Assembly (NCBI GenBank): GCA_049724395.1 | Contig: JAUGWO010000296.1 | Location: 1 to 33,948 of the forward strand | Length of the DNA: 33,948 bases | Direction of reading: 5' to 3' | Source of the DNA: Spongospora subterranea f. sp. subterranea | Taxonomy: Eukaryota; Endomyxa: Phytomyxea; Phytomyxea; Plasmodiophorida | In this document: positions 10,418 to 24,719 of the stretch, piece after piece | Layout: each line of letters opens with the position of its first letter | Position numbering within the stretch: position 1 is the stretch's first letter | Notes under the pieces: generated by a model | Told to the model about the DNA's origin: nothing | Databases searched by the model: none | What the model saw: only the letters and a program-made list of their open reading frames with translations | Program-made: the position numbers and the translations under genes

Positions 10418-10819
10418 ATGACGAATATCGTAAAGACTACTGTTATCTTGATGGCATTGATTGTCGTCAACGTCGCCTTGGCCAATGAATCGCAAGTGGC
10501 GCCATTCGAGCCACTCGATGCCGATGTATCTCCGTTGTCGCATGAAATCGCTGGACGACCAGAGTTTGAGCCACTTGAAGATGGTGGACCTGATTACCAT
10601 TCATTAGAGGCGACAGGGGGTCAAAGATTTCAACCGTTAGAAGCCAACACTGCACCTAAAAATGGCAAGAAGTTCTCGCCACTCCAGTTCGGGTTTTATG
10701 GTGGATATCGTGGTGTTTGGGGTTCTCGATTCTATGGTGGTCCATGGGGTGTTGGTGGATATGGATATGGTGGATATCCTTATGCTGGATATGGATACCC
10801 CTATGCGCCGTATTACTGA
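10418..10819 (+). CDS. secreted Gly/Tyr-rich protein with FxPLE repeats
   Basis: A 133-residue intronless frame. N terminus: signal peptide TTVILMALIVVNVALA, probable cleavage before NESQ. The middle contains a repeated short motif, aromatic-x-Pro-Leu-acidic: FEPLDADVSPLSH, FEPLEDGGPDYHSLEA, FQPLEANTAP, with a weaker FSPLQFG. The last 45 residues are a Gly/Tyr-rich tail (GGYGYGGYPYAGYGYPYAPYY in outline). AATAAA at 10914-10919 follows the stop by 95 bases. Gly/Tyr-rich secreted proteins serve as structural matrix or as antimicrobial peptides in invertebrates; which applies here is not visible. There are no Cys residues in the mature part, so no disulfide framework. Confidence 0.75.
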   Translation: MTNIVKTTVILMALIVVNVALANESQVAPFEPLDADVSPLSHEIAGRPEFEPLEDGGPDYHSLEATGGQRFQPLEANTAPKNGKKFSPLQFGFYGGYRGVWGSRFYGGPWGVGGYGYGGYPYAGYGYPYAPYY

Positions 10820-10924
10820 TCCCAAGAGCAGCTCGTTGTTCAGCTAGGAATGAGAGACGGTATCAATTCGGACTGAGAGATGGTTAAATCCTTTCGCTGG
10901 TCTCTACAAGTCCAATAAAATTCA

Positions 10925-11350
10925 TATTGCACACACGCTATTCGCTATGTGATAGACCATAAAGAATGAGTCGGGGCGGGAAGTGGACATCGATTGAAGA
11001 CAGCTCGCCCTATCGTGGGTTGTAATTTCCCAAGATCCTATCCGAGGCGGCGCCATCAAATCCGAGACATTCTGGGCGGTTCTCCAACTAATTTGCCGGT
11101 GAGCACGGGTCATCGCGGACGGAGACCGAAAATGCTTTTGAAACCTGCTTGTATTTTGAAAAGTGCACTTCAATATACGAGCCATTTAAGTCATCAAATA
11201 TGAATGCCCTTGACAACTTCAACTGGTTATGGCGTTTAGTACAATACATTGTACTACATTAAACGCGCTATAAATTCTCGTATCAGTCTTTTTCCATAAT
11301 CAACGCCGATTCAAAAAACTCATGACAAGGCGCGCGGAAGTATCTGTATA
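10925..11350. other. intergenic, no gene seen
   Basis: Lies between the 3' ends of the convergent secreted-protein and thioredoxin genes. Frames on both strands here are short and unsupported. Confidence 0.35.
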
Positions 11351-11356
11351 TGTTTA

Positions 11357-11745
11357 TTATGCATTCTTGCTAACTACCGCTGCGCACGTCGACTTCAATA
11401 AATCCTTGTTGGCACCGCGAAATTCTTGGGCGACCACTCCCTTGGAGTAGAATTTGAAAGTCGGCATGGCGGTGATTCCTTCTTGCAGCGCAAGATCCTA
11501 AATCAAAATTACACAACTGTCGAATGATACCAATCGGGTAGTACTTGGGCTGCATCGACATCGCATTTGCAGAAAATCGCCTTGCCCGAGTATTGTTCAG
11601 CCAGTTCGTGATAAAACGGGCTGATAGCCTTACAAGGCCCACACCAGGTGGCGGTAAAGTCAACAATGACGGGCTTTGAGCCGGCGCTTTTCAAGACCGC
11701 ATCAAAATCGGCGACACAAGTCAGATTTTGAATCACCTCGGCCAT
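11357..11745 (-). CDS. thioredoxin, two exons
   Basis: Cytosolic dithiol-disulfide oxidoreductase of 113 residues. Exons 11745-11545 and 11497-11357, joined across a 47-nt intron (GTACTA to TTTAG, phase 0). The protein has [16 protein letters not shown] with the active-site CGPC, the [20 protein letters not shown] segment with the cis-Pro, and FRGANKD near the end: a complete classical thioredoxin of normal length without a targeting peptide. The minus-strand AATAAA overlaps the stop codon (11353-11358). The intron lies just before DLALQEG, the same place as intron 1 of the thioredoxin domain in the fusion gene at 15267, and the two share CKCDVD and MPTFKFYS, so they are paralogues. Length, motif order and intron are all consistent. 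Confidence 0.93.
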
Positions 11746-11759
11746 TGTTTACCTGAAAA

Positions 11760-13160
11760 TAAGCGAAATGAGGGCGACATGGCGACATCAGCTCATGTTG
11801 CGCAGTGTTCCTCACTGTGTACACTGTAGAGTACAGCAGGCTGTACCCTTGTACATACGTCTGTAGGGTGTTCGCGGTCCACCTAATGTCAAATCAACAA
11901 CCCAACACACATGTATGAGCATCTATCAAATAAAAAATTGGATTAGAGGGACGGATTCACAGTGATTTGATAGGTTGCTGACGATGTTGTATCGCTGCAT
12001 TCAAATAAACTAGCGTTTATTTCGAAATCGGTGGTGCTGTTCAACGGTGAGGACATAAACAAGTCGGGGTTATGTACTGGGCAGAGTAGGATGACGCCAT
12101 GTTCTGTATCACCACGACGATAGTTTAATCAAGAATTGCTCGGGTATCAGAGACAGAAGGCGTTCAGTGTATTTGCACAGCCGATTTTGAAATACGTTCA
12201 TCGATTTGCAATGACCAGGCTCCTCCCGACAACAAGAAGGTTTCTGATATCTTTGATTGTGTAATCTTTGACGACATGCACAACAACCTGGGTCGGCCTG
12301 TAATCAAATTTACATGGCGATTATAGCTGTCAATGTGCAGATAGAGACAATTTCTTGCTGTTTATTCGCCAACTTGCGGTCAAACATGGTCATGTCGACT
12401 ACTGATGATTAGTGAGATTGTTTTCATCAATGGATTTGTGGCCGGTGCGCCTAAAATTCACAATGGAAGTGTCCCTGCGGTTTTGTCGAAATTTGATTTT
12501 TTGCAACCTGTGCAAATATCTACGTATATCGTATCTTGAATAAGTTTCTAAAGTTAATCACGACTCGCGCTTGTGAACATGGTAATTCCCGAATCGTCAA
12601 TCTATTCAGTTTTTTTCTGTATTGACCAAAGTTATGAATTTTTTTTGAATTGATGTTTCATCAGCGCGTCGATATTTTTAATATCTCACCGATGTAGTCA
12701 AACCCTAACCGGTAATAATTCCGCAAAACCATTCCACGACCGATTAAAGACGAAGCAATTCTGAGACTTACCGTAAACGATCTATCGCTTCCGCGAGATA
12801 GCCTTCAATGGCGCTGATATCGTGGCCACTAGTCCAAAAACCGAGATTAGAGATATATGTATCTCTTTTTGAACCTCTATGCATGAGCTCATTGAAAGTA
12901 TCAAGTTGACATTCACACAAAGCTAATGATTGTTCTCGAAGTACAGTGCATATTTTGAATTGTATAATCGACGGTTATTCTTTCGGGGGTTGGTTTATTT
13001 CTGAGCTTCTCGAATTGTCCGATTTGAACCGTTCTCGTTTCGTCAGCGTATGTAGTAGTGAAAATGATGAACATACAGTTTTATCCGTGACCAATCCATC
13101 TCGCCCTCAAAAACACGTTCATTGACTCGACTTGAATCACGACCGATTCCCGTTGTGCTC
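11760..13160. other. 1.4-kb intergenic stretch, no gene seen
   Basis: AT-rich sequence between the divergent thioredoxin and lactate dehydrogenase genes. No coding frame, RNA gene or transposon was recognised. Promoters of both neighbours should lie at its edges. Confidence 0.4.
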
Positions 13161-14480
13161 ATGACGGTAATGGCCGCCACTGGTTACGCCATCTGTTCTC
13201 CAACTGATGTTGCCCAGATCCCATCTTCTGCAACTGTCGCCGTTATTGGAGCCGGTTCGGTTGGCGCCTCTGTTTGCGCCTCGCTGCTGCAAGACGGATG
13301 CGCCCGTCAGGTCAGTCTAGATCACAGACTAACTTTCGCTCCTCAACCAGTATTGTAAGATTCTTTTGATCGACGTTAATGACGATTTGTGCAAAGGACA
13401 GGCCATGGATCTTGCTGATGGTAAAAGAATCTTTCTAACGTACAAGTCACCGTTCAATCTCAATTTCTCTAGGCAATTTTGTCACGGATTCGAAAATCAG
13501 GCAAGGAACTTGGGTGGAAGCTGCCGCTTCGTCTATCATCGTGATCACTGCCGGAGCCAAACAGAAACCGCAGGAAACACGTAACCAGCTGCTCGAGCGC
13601 AACTCGAAGATCATCAATGATATCTGCGATAAACTTATGCCGATCTCATCCACAACCATCGTCCTCATCGTGAGCAATCCAGTCGAGGTATCAATTAATC
13701 AGATACTCCTCACCTTCCAAATTTCTGACTTTTCCAATTGTCTATGTGGATCGCGATTGCGTTGCTCGTTTCTTTACAACATTTACTGCTTCTTTGTGCT
13801 ATAATTTCCATTTTGTTCGACGTCAGTTGAATTGCTATCTGGCCAAATCAGTTTTTATCTTAGGTTATGTCCGGAATCTTTCAACACATCAGTGGTCTCC
13901 CCGCGAACCGTGTCATTGGCTCCGGTACTTACCTTGACTCAATGCGTTTTCGTGATGCTATCGCCAAACGAGTATCGATTGCCGCATCCAGCGTTCACGC
14001 CTATGTTGTTGGTGAACATGGTGAGCTTCAGGTTCCGCTCATAAGTAGCGCTATGATTTGGTTTGTTTAACGTGCTGTTTTCTTCTTATTCATTCAACTT
14101 GTTTCTTCAGCGGAGTTCCTGTTCTAAACTTTCCAGAACTTGATGACAAGGTTCTCGGGGAAATCGCAGCGGAAACTCCTCGCCGTGCATATGACATTAT
14201 TGCGCTGAAGGGCAGTACTTACTATGGCATTGCGATGAGTGTTCTTCGCATGTGCAATTCTATTATCGGCGATCGTCATCAGGTTTTCTGCAATTCGGTT
14301 TTATCTCAGGAATTCGAAACATATCTAAGTTTGCCTTGCGTTATCGGCCGGATGGGAGTTGTTCAAATATTGCCAGCCTCATTCAGTCAAGCCGAGAAGG
14401 AGGGATTGAAAATAGCCGCCGATGCTATCAAGCAGCGTATCGATTATCTTAAAACCCTGTTTTCTGTTATAACAAAATAG
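13161..14480 (+). CDS. L-lactate dehydrogenase, bacterial-type loop, five exons
   Basis: NAD-dependent interconversion of pyruvate and L-lactate. Exons 13161-13310, 13360-13420, 13473-13687, 13864-14060 and 14111-14480 give 330 residues with all frames consistent; introns are 49, 52, 176 and 50 nt. Visible motifs: Rossmann VIGAGSVGASV (residues 28-38), the NAD-binding acidic ILLIDVNDD (51-59), active-site loop AGAKQKPQETR (97-107), SNPVE, GSGTYLDSMRFR (161-172), catalytic His in GEHGE (192-195) and STYYGIAMS. Gln at the specificity position of the loop marks LDH rather than malate dehydrogenase, which has Arg there. QKPxETR and TYYGIAM are typical of Gram-positive bacterial LDHs, whereas animal LDHs read otherwise. 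GEHGE replaces the usual GEHGD. An alternative start is the ATG at 13170. AATAAA at 14526-14531. Confidence 0.88.
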
Positions 14481-14531
14481 ATGTTTGGTTCGCACGTACC
14501 GTTGGACGGCACGTTAATCAACGCTAATAAA

Positions 14532-15266
14532 CCTAAAGGGTGGTCAACTGCTGTCCGGTTTAAGTCTGGGAAGTGAATATGTTTGCGAGCCGTCCGATGA
14601 TCAAACAAGACGATTTTTGGTCTCAATACAGCGGACAGTTCATCACGATGGACCATGCCGTTTGACTGCAATGATCATTGATCTGCATGGCAAACCCACA
14701 ACCTACTCCCTACTCATCTGGGCTTCGCATCGATCATTTTCTCGTCAACAATAAACTCATACTGTATGCGATTTTTATCAAAGAGCAGAATGACTCGCAA
14801 TGTGAGGTGTCTAGACTTTCCTGTCGACTTGAAAACCAATATGGGGTCAGTAGATCCACCTGATTTCAACTCTAATTCTAGCTCTAACTGAAATCATAAC
14901 GATTTATTTTTTCGTAAATATGAAAAAAAGGACCGAACCAAGTGATGCAAAAACAAAACAAAAAAATGCGCGTTGATAATTGGAATTAATTTGTTGATCA
15001 AAAAAAGTTGGGGCTTCAACTGCAAAAGTTCCACGCAAACACGCGTAATTGCTTGTACTGTACGCATTGGCCATACTCTGTGGCAATAATTCAAAACCGC
15101 TACGCTTGTCACGCGCGCGTGTTATGTGACCGAAATCCGACTGTAGTCGGAGGTTGCGCATTCGGACTCGTAGCTGGTGGTAGTTGTTACATAGTAACTG
15201 TACCTGTGTTGCTGTGAATGCATATTGCATAGCCAATACCGGTACATTCATAACGGTTATTGCATC
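14532..15266. other. intergenic, no gene seen
   Basis: Spacer between the lactate dehydrogenase 3' end and the fusion gene. No credible coding frame on either strand. Confidence 0.4.
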
Positions 15267-17095
<1,829 letters not shown>

Positions 17096-17121
17096 AATCT
17101 TATATTGATTTATATTCCTTT

Positions 17122-18209
<1,088 letters not shown>

Positions 18210-18229
18210 GGTTAGTCTGCGTTAGATTT

Positions 18230-18819
18230 GACAGTCCGAACGGAGGAGGAGCGGTTTTACCGTGGGGCCGTCCGCAGCGCCCTTGGCAATGCATGGCTGT
18301 TTGTGGCCAGTCCTCATGGCGCGATCATAATTGATGCACTTGATTGTTGTTTCCATTGTTCTCTCATTTTCCGTATTTGTGAAAACCCCAGTCTGCTTTT
18401 CAAGGTCGCCCTAATTCCAGTATGAAAACTTCCAACACGGCTGCACCGAGTGATGACGAACGCTCAGCTGTTTTCGCAAATACGATTGATGATTTAAATC
18501 ATTGAATATTGATGAAATGTTTATTGTCATGCAGAGAGTGGCTGTAATTCTTCAGGTCAAGTGGGCGGTGGCTCTTGGTGTACTGGAATCAAATTCACGC
18601 TGAATCAGCCTTCTTTTGGTTTGACAACCATAAAACGGTTGTCGCAGTCGGCCACTGGTTCTGCTTCATATTAATATCAAAGTCATCAAGCAACAATTCA
18701 ACATTTTGATTCAAATTCACTTAAAGTGTTAGAATGTTTTCCAGTCACCCAACGCCTTAATGATATCAATCAGATATTCTATAAGAAAAATGCATAGCTC
18801 ATACCTTCCTTGGACACAT
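18230..18819. other. intergenic, no gene seen
   Basis: Upstream region of the adenylate kinase gene grading into mobile-element territory. The plus-strand frame at 18228-18425 has no supporting motif. Confidence 0.35.
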
Positions 18820-19150
18820 CCATCAGCCAACAGAACGCCCTGAGCAATCCATGACAGATGCAATAGAACATACGGTTCTGCTCTGACAATTTTTGAGGTT
18901 CAGACTAAATCTATCAACTTTGTGTGCGAATTCGATCTGTGCTGGAGGCAAAGCCTGAGGCTGAGAGTTAATGGAAAGAACCTGTTGTGGATGACGGTGA
19001 ACTGTATCAGCAATTTGCCCACGCAACTGGAACCAAATCCAGGGCTTGACCGATGTCCGTTTCCTGATATGATCAAGGAACCCCATCCCCAACAAAAGTT
19101 CGCACATTCTTGTTGGATGATGGAATGTTCCTCTGGCTGAATGTTCACGT
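18820..19150 (-). mobile_element. possible LTR-element fragment (protease region)
   Basis: A minus-strand frame contains LLLGMGFLDHI, which resembles the segment after the active site of retroelement aspartic proteases. Nothing else confirms it. Broken and old if real. Confidence 0.25.
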
Positions 19151-19289
19151 CAACATTCTCTGATCAGTAAAAATGCAGTAATAAAAAATACTTCGAAGTG
19201 TTTTGAAACGTTCTCCGTAAAAACGGAAAAATATCGTGAAAACTTTCTCATCGCAAAATTCAACTCCAATCATCTGCATCAGTTGCTGA

Positions 19290-20560
19290 TAGGATCGAGC
19301 TCCCCTTGAATAGTAAACCTTCTTGTAGAGTAGTATTTCACGATTCTTGCGGCGGTTTCCATAATGATTTTGTCGGCATCGATACGTGTCGGCTAATTGA
19401 CGTGTGCCATTTGTAATATAGGATAAATTTCCATTAATTTCTCGTATCGGGTCCCACTAATTTCTCGTATCGGGTATTGGTTCGTACCTTCCTCATCGTC
19501 ATTTCGTTCGTCCGGTCCTGTCATTGGTGTAGTAATAGGTTTGAAATTTTTTTGTTTGAACCGCTTAACGACTTCTCGAATATATCGTTACTAAGATAAT
19601 CGAATTGCGCCATCTGAGTAACGGATTTTCATACCGAGGAATTTGCAACTTCTCTTAGATCTTTCGTCTGGAATGATGACCGTAATTTCGTTGAAATCTT
19701 TGTGCTCTCGGTGTAATCGTCACCTGTGATCTTAATTGATCATCAACGTAGATATCTATCACAGTCGATCGGTTCTCCTGGAATTTATACCAGATGCATG
19801 GTTCTTTCTTTGATTGCGTTAAATTCCCGTAGCTTGTTGATATATTTGGAGTTGTTTTGCCATTCGCGACCGGCCTGATTGAGACCATTTAAAGCTTTCT
19901 CGAGTAAACAGACTTTGAGTTCCTCGCCCTGCTTGAGAAATTCGTCCGGTTGGAATATGTAGAATCGTCAGAGGTGCATTTAGATATGCAGTTGTGAAAT
20001 CCTTCTGATAAATCTTCCAGTGGTTGACGGTTGATAAAATTGTTCGGAGCGATGTGTGCGCCAATGAAAATGAGAATGTTTCATCATAGTCGATACCTTC
20101 GCGTTCTGCAAATGCCTTTGCTACAAAACTTGCCTTTTATCGTACCTTGCCATCAGGGACAGTTTTCGTGATGAATACCCATTTGCCATTGATCGGCTTG
20201 ATGTTTGCGGGTTTGTCGATTAGTGTCCAAATATGGTTGCGATTGCGTGCATCGATTTCTTGAACAGCTTGTCGCCTTTGCGTGGCTTCTGGTGATTCCT
20301 TCGTCTCTGCAAATGTGGTGGGTAGGCGAACTGCACGGTCAGTTTCATAGACGAATTCGCCAGTGATTTCCATGGGGTTTTGCTGTTAATTTACAACGGG
20401 CCATCTGAATTATCGCAAAATTTCGTCTTTCTGCTTGACCATTTTGTTGCGGTGAATACGGTACAGTTTCTGGTGCTTGAATCCGTCCTGTTTTGGTTTA
20501 TCAACCATATATCAATGGTCCTTATTCGCAAAAAAGGGAACGCACTGCTGTGCTCTCGAC
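19290..20560 (-). mobile_element. Copia-family LTR element fossil
   Basis: Minus-strand remains of a Ty1/Copia polyprotein, covering the reverse transcriptase region and part of what follows it. The family call rests on the characteristic Copia reverse-transcriptase start (NHIWTLIDKP, NGKWVF) and the nearby DFTTAYLNAP segment. Several breaks are evident and no terminal repeats were found, so this is an old, partial copy. Confidence 0.8.
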
Positions 20561-20589
20561 ACTTTTCGAACGGCAGGAGCCGGTACTCC

Positions 20590-21000
20590 AAGACTTCTCA
20601 CTGTTCGTCCAAGCCCTGCGCTCGAGGTTGACGACCCGAATAAGTCCACGACGGCATCCAGTCGTTTGGAAACCTGCACCAGGGTCGCCGACCGGTGGCC
20701 ACGTACGCCAGCGATTTCCAGCTGCTAGCAGATTGGGATGGCCGCACCAATTTTGAAATAGTCTCAATGCGGATCGCGAGCTCGAAAAGTCCAGCCCATT
20801 GACAATCTGGTTGCATTATATCGAGGAAATCATCCAGTGTGGTACCCTCGTGATATGGTAATGATCCTGCATTGTTCAATATCGTCTGTGCTGGCGTATT
20901 GACAGATATTCTTTATCAATCGTTGAACGAATGATTTGGGAATGGCCCCAGATGTTCGGATCGCTTCCAGGGCACAGTTTCCTATCCCGACTACGTCTTA
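20590..21000 (-). pseudogene. OTU-like cysteine protease remnant
   Basis: A minus-strand stretch reads GIGNCALEAIRTSG, like the DGNC active-site box of OTU deubiquitinases, followed after a suitable distance by TLDDFLDIMQ and CQWAGLFELAIRI, like the W-G-x-x-E-L block of the same fold. It is broken. Because it adjoins the Copia remains it may be element-derived; OTU domains are known in several mobile elements. Tentative. Confidence 0.35.
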
Positions 21001-23308
21001 AAAACATACACTGAGGTCAATGACTTGGCTTTTGGGGCGTGATCGTTTGTATTGATGGATCAGTGAACTTCTTTGTTGTCTTCTTAATTCATAGGTATTG
21101 TGAGTTGGTGTTTTTGAAGGTGGTGTCCAGTTTGCAAGTTAGGGGGAGGATCACGAGTTCCTATCATCACAGGCCATAACGCAGATATCGAAGACACCTT
21201 TTGGCTGACAACGTCGCTTTTGATGCGCCTTTGTCGCGTTCAAATGGGAATGAGATCTTGTGTGGGAATATAACTTGCTCTTTCTCCATAAAATTTCTAT
21301 CTAGTTTATTAGTGCTTTCAACTGGGGTTTCCGCTGTTTCAGCTCTATGTTGTCGTAATCAACTTTAACTTGTCCTGACATCGCTACTTCACAAACTTGC
21401 ATACAATGTGCTCAATACCATACCAAACAACCCTTTATAAGAGGATGGATATTCTCAAAACTAATTTGGTATAAGACGTCTTCCTTTGGTATTTCGCCCA
21501 GCGAAAAAGGTTTCGGGTTTTTGAAACTGTTTTCCAAATGTGCCAGTACTGTACTTGTTTGAGATGGAATTTGAGTCTTTTAGGTGATTCCTGTAGTTTT
21601 GGGGGAGTTTGTTTTACAACTTTAAGTTCCCATTTGATTGGAATGGACTTCTTGCTGTAATCTTTCTTTGTGGAAAGAACTATGTTGTAGAATGCAGCTT
21701 CATCTTTCGAGCATGTTCGACCATTATTTTCAAACCATTCGGCTGAATGCCGTTGATGAGATATTTAAATTCTTTTTGATTCCTTTATCGTCAGCGAACA
21801 AGTTGGCGATTCCAAGATCTTCCAACAGTTCATCCATCCTGGAGAATAGAGCAATTATGCGATCTTGTAGTCGTATCTCCATTACGACTTATGACTGTAT
21901 TCGTCCATCAACATCAACGCCTCCAGACACGGATGTGTTTTCAGGTTTTACTTCAAATGAGCTGTGACCTCTTGATCAATCACCTCTTGGAGCGAATTTC
22001 CGATTTCAAATTCTGCAGAAGTTTGTAGGCGAATGAGATTAATTTTGCTGTTGATTAAAACAGCAGTTATAGATTCGCCATGTACCTTAGGTCGTGCTGT
22101 GACAAGTCATTCGGAAGCGGGTGGTTGTCCAAGGAAATTCGCAAATGCTTGGCGCTATGCTGCTCGATACAAAACATTGGTCAGACACAAAAATCTCTTC
22201 ATTTGGGGACTTCAAAAGGAAAACAATACCGACGATCTGCCTGATAAGCTGTTCGATTGAAAATCAGCCACTTCAGTGTGGCTGAGAGTGTTCACCATTG
22301 GCCTTAAACGTCATTAGAAACCTACAATACTGACCGGTTGGTTACCAGTAAAAACGGTTGGTAATGACTTTAGGAAGTAAAGCATGGCAATGGCAGAACC
22401 CTCCCCATTTGCCCTAATTGTTCACTCAAAAAACGTATATGAACGGATTATAGAACTAAAACACCAATCCCAATTGTTGCAATTGGAGCACGTCGCTAAT
22501 CTCTTTCGTTGTGCACCATTACCAAAACGAACCAATGAGCCCTGGTGATGCAAGTTGATGGAATTTGGAGCGTATTTCAGCGACATAGAGTTAGATGAGG
22601 AAGGTTGACATTTGAAGGTGGAGGAGTTTGGGTGACCAAATCACATCCAAGGGAGATGACGGCTCAGATCCATGAAATAGTGTCATGGTTGGCGATGTCG
22701 TGTATGTGAATCATACCTTGACCGTTGCCCTCCAGGTGAATTATGGCGACAGATTCCCTCCCCCGCTATCGTCAATTTCGAATATTCGCTTCGATTGTGA
22801 TTATTGTCTGAATATATAGTATATCACATACCGTATTTCATGACCCATTATGATTATAACGACAAATCGGTTCTATCCCATGTCGACAAGTCGATTTGTC
22901 GTGATGCATTTTCCCGTTTTATTCAGTAATTGGGTTTGTGTCAAACAATTTACGCTTATCCAGGTACACGATTTCCAACCCGAAGACGAGTCGGTTGTTC
23001 TCTATTCAATGTGGGATCTATTGTCATCCCTTCCACTACCATCATATCTGATGGTACCCGACTCCACCACCCTCATTAGACTCAACAACCTACCTAGTTC
23101 ATAGCGGAGGGAGTTGTTGAATCCCCACATATATCGCGGCCAATGTTGGCCAGAATCCAACGGAATTATACTAATAAAAGTCGATATGAATACTTGAGAA
23201 TAAACCTAAAACCCTTGTGAAACTACCCTTAAGGCCCATCAGGTTTATTTGATTGTTTGACTTCATCTACTTTGTTTGTTGAGTCAATTGAGGAGGGTCA
23301 ACAGTTAT
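21001..23308. other. 2.3-kb stretch without recognised genes
   Basis: AT-rich, with only short unsupported frames (21638-21967 and 22033-22260 on the plus strand are the longest and show no motif). It contains an 11-bp perfect inverted repeat, 22859-22869 against 22892-22902 (ACGACAAATCG and its complement), with a 22-base loop. It may be decayed element sequence. Confidence 0.4.
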
Positions 23309-24623
23309 CTAACCTTGGGATGACCATCGACAGATATCAGATTCTGTTCTGTCTGGTCCAGGACAGCAATCGAGACTGAACTTGTTGTAGGATATACATT
23401 CTCCCCATCTGCGAACGAATTCCTCAACACTTCCAGCGCAATGACGATGTAAACAATTGTTAACAGAACGAAGGGATCCTCTGATCAAAAAAATTAAAGC
23501 CGGATGAGGCGATCTCTGTAATTCTGTCTTCGCAATCACGAACTGATTATACTTTTCGAGAATTTCGGAAAGCGCTGGGAGGAGATCTCGGGTTGTTTTG
23601 TAGCGAAGATCAAGTCTAGATGGAATATCAAATGGTGGATCGTCCGATCCGCAACGATTGGACTTCACGCCCAGACATTTCCGAGTGCCGAATTCCCCAT
23701 GCTTGAATTGAGGGCCCCATTTTCGAATCCACTCATCTGTATTTTGACCGCAGTGATGAACAAAACACCCCCAGATGGGTTTCAGAGACCGGTTATAATA
23801 TGATCGGTGAAGTTCTCGAGCCATGGGGCCACTTGACCGGTATTTCTCGTAGAATTCACAACACAGTTTGAGTTTGTCTTCTGAAATTTTTGACATTGAA
23901 ACAGCATGTTTAAGAGCACTGAGATCCAATAAACCGGTCCCCTTTTCTCTGAAAGCACAAATGTTCATCAGCTTTTTAAAAAGAAGCTGAATGAAAACCT
24001 GTACTCAGGGTTTTTGACGATTTTCTGGGAACCACAGGTGTTATGGTTTAATCGACGACCGGGGCAGCATTTCGCTCCAAAATTACGGTGCTTCAAAAGT
24101 GGTCCCCAACGTGTTTGGAACAAGTCCATGTCTTTGCCACAACATTTCACAAGACATTGAAGGACGGGGATACAAAGCGCGTTTGAGACAATGAATCACA
24201 ACACGACTAATATTGCTGAGCGATTTTCTGCCAGAGAACAATTTCAAAACAAAATTCGAAATTAGGATCAGTTTTTTCAGGGTGCTGGTTGCCTTGGCAA
24301 TTAGCCTATGATCAGGAACATCGATGCTGTTTTGTTCGACATCAACCTTGTATCGCCCCGACTTTCCGCGCAACAGCAGTTTCATGATGTGTTCCGGAAT
24401 GGCGACACGGTTGTGAAACTCGACCTGTTCTGGATTCGTCGCCTTTCCCTACGCAGATGATACCGTTTGTGATCATCAAATTCCAGACAGAAAGGGGAAT
24501 CGGAGTTCTGACCAGAAACACACAGAGACTCTCATAGTCTTTAACCTCATCCAGGTCCCATTTTAACAGCGGACAGAGCTCTCTCAATTTCAACAAGTAC
24601 TTGTACTTACGAAACTTAACCAT
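23309..24623 (-). CDS. unknown protein with three Cys/Trp-rich modules
   Basis: Unrecognised minus-strand gene. It starts near the ATG at 24623 (MVKFRKYKYLLKLRELCPLL) and ends at 23309. Three copies of a module of about 100-113 residues are visible; each ends in an ungapped 29-residue core: CCGKDMDLFQTRWGPLL (24147-24061), HCGQNTDEWIRKWGPQF (about 23758-23672) and HCAGSVEEFVRRWGECI (about 23440-23354). Invariant features are Cys2, an acid at 7, an aromatic at 9, a base at 12, Trp-Gly at 13-14, Phe22, Cys27 and Gly29. The part before each core is helical (LLPALSEILEKY). A 50-nt intron (GTTTTC to TTTCAG, about 23952-24001) cleanly joins module 1 to module 2 (KNPEY to REKGTG). An intron of about 64-97 nt is needed near 24430-24530. 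Before core 1 the frame shifts by one base near 24170-24180 with no intron to explain it: an error, a recent mutation or a pseudogene. Confidence 0.5.
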
Positions 24624-24719
24624 TGTGCGAGTCGGCTGCGATAATTCATTCTAGTATGCCCATAATTAGATATTGGTGATCACGATTATCGGCAATCTCT
24701 TACTGCCACGAAGTTCTCA

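Noticed and set aside
18228-18425. Plus-strand frame upstream of adenylate kinase
   Set aside because: No motif, no splice or poly(A) support; likely chance.
24410-24460. 28-nt intron in the Cys/Trp-module gene
   Set aside because: It would fix the frame but is far shorter than any other intron here; a 64-97-nt intron with a weaker donor is more likely.
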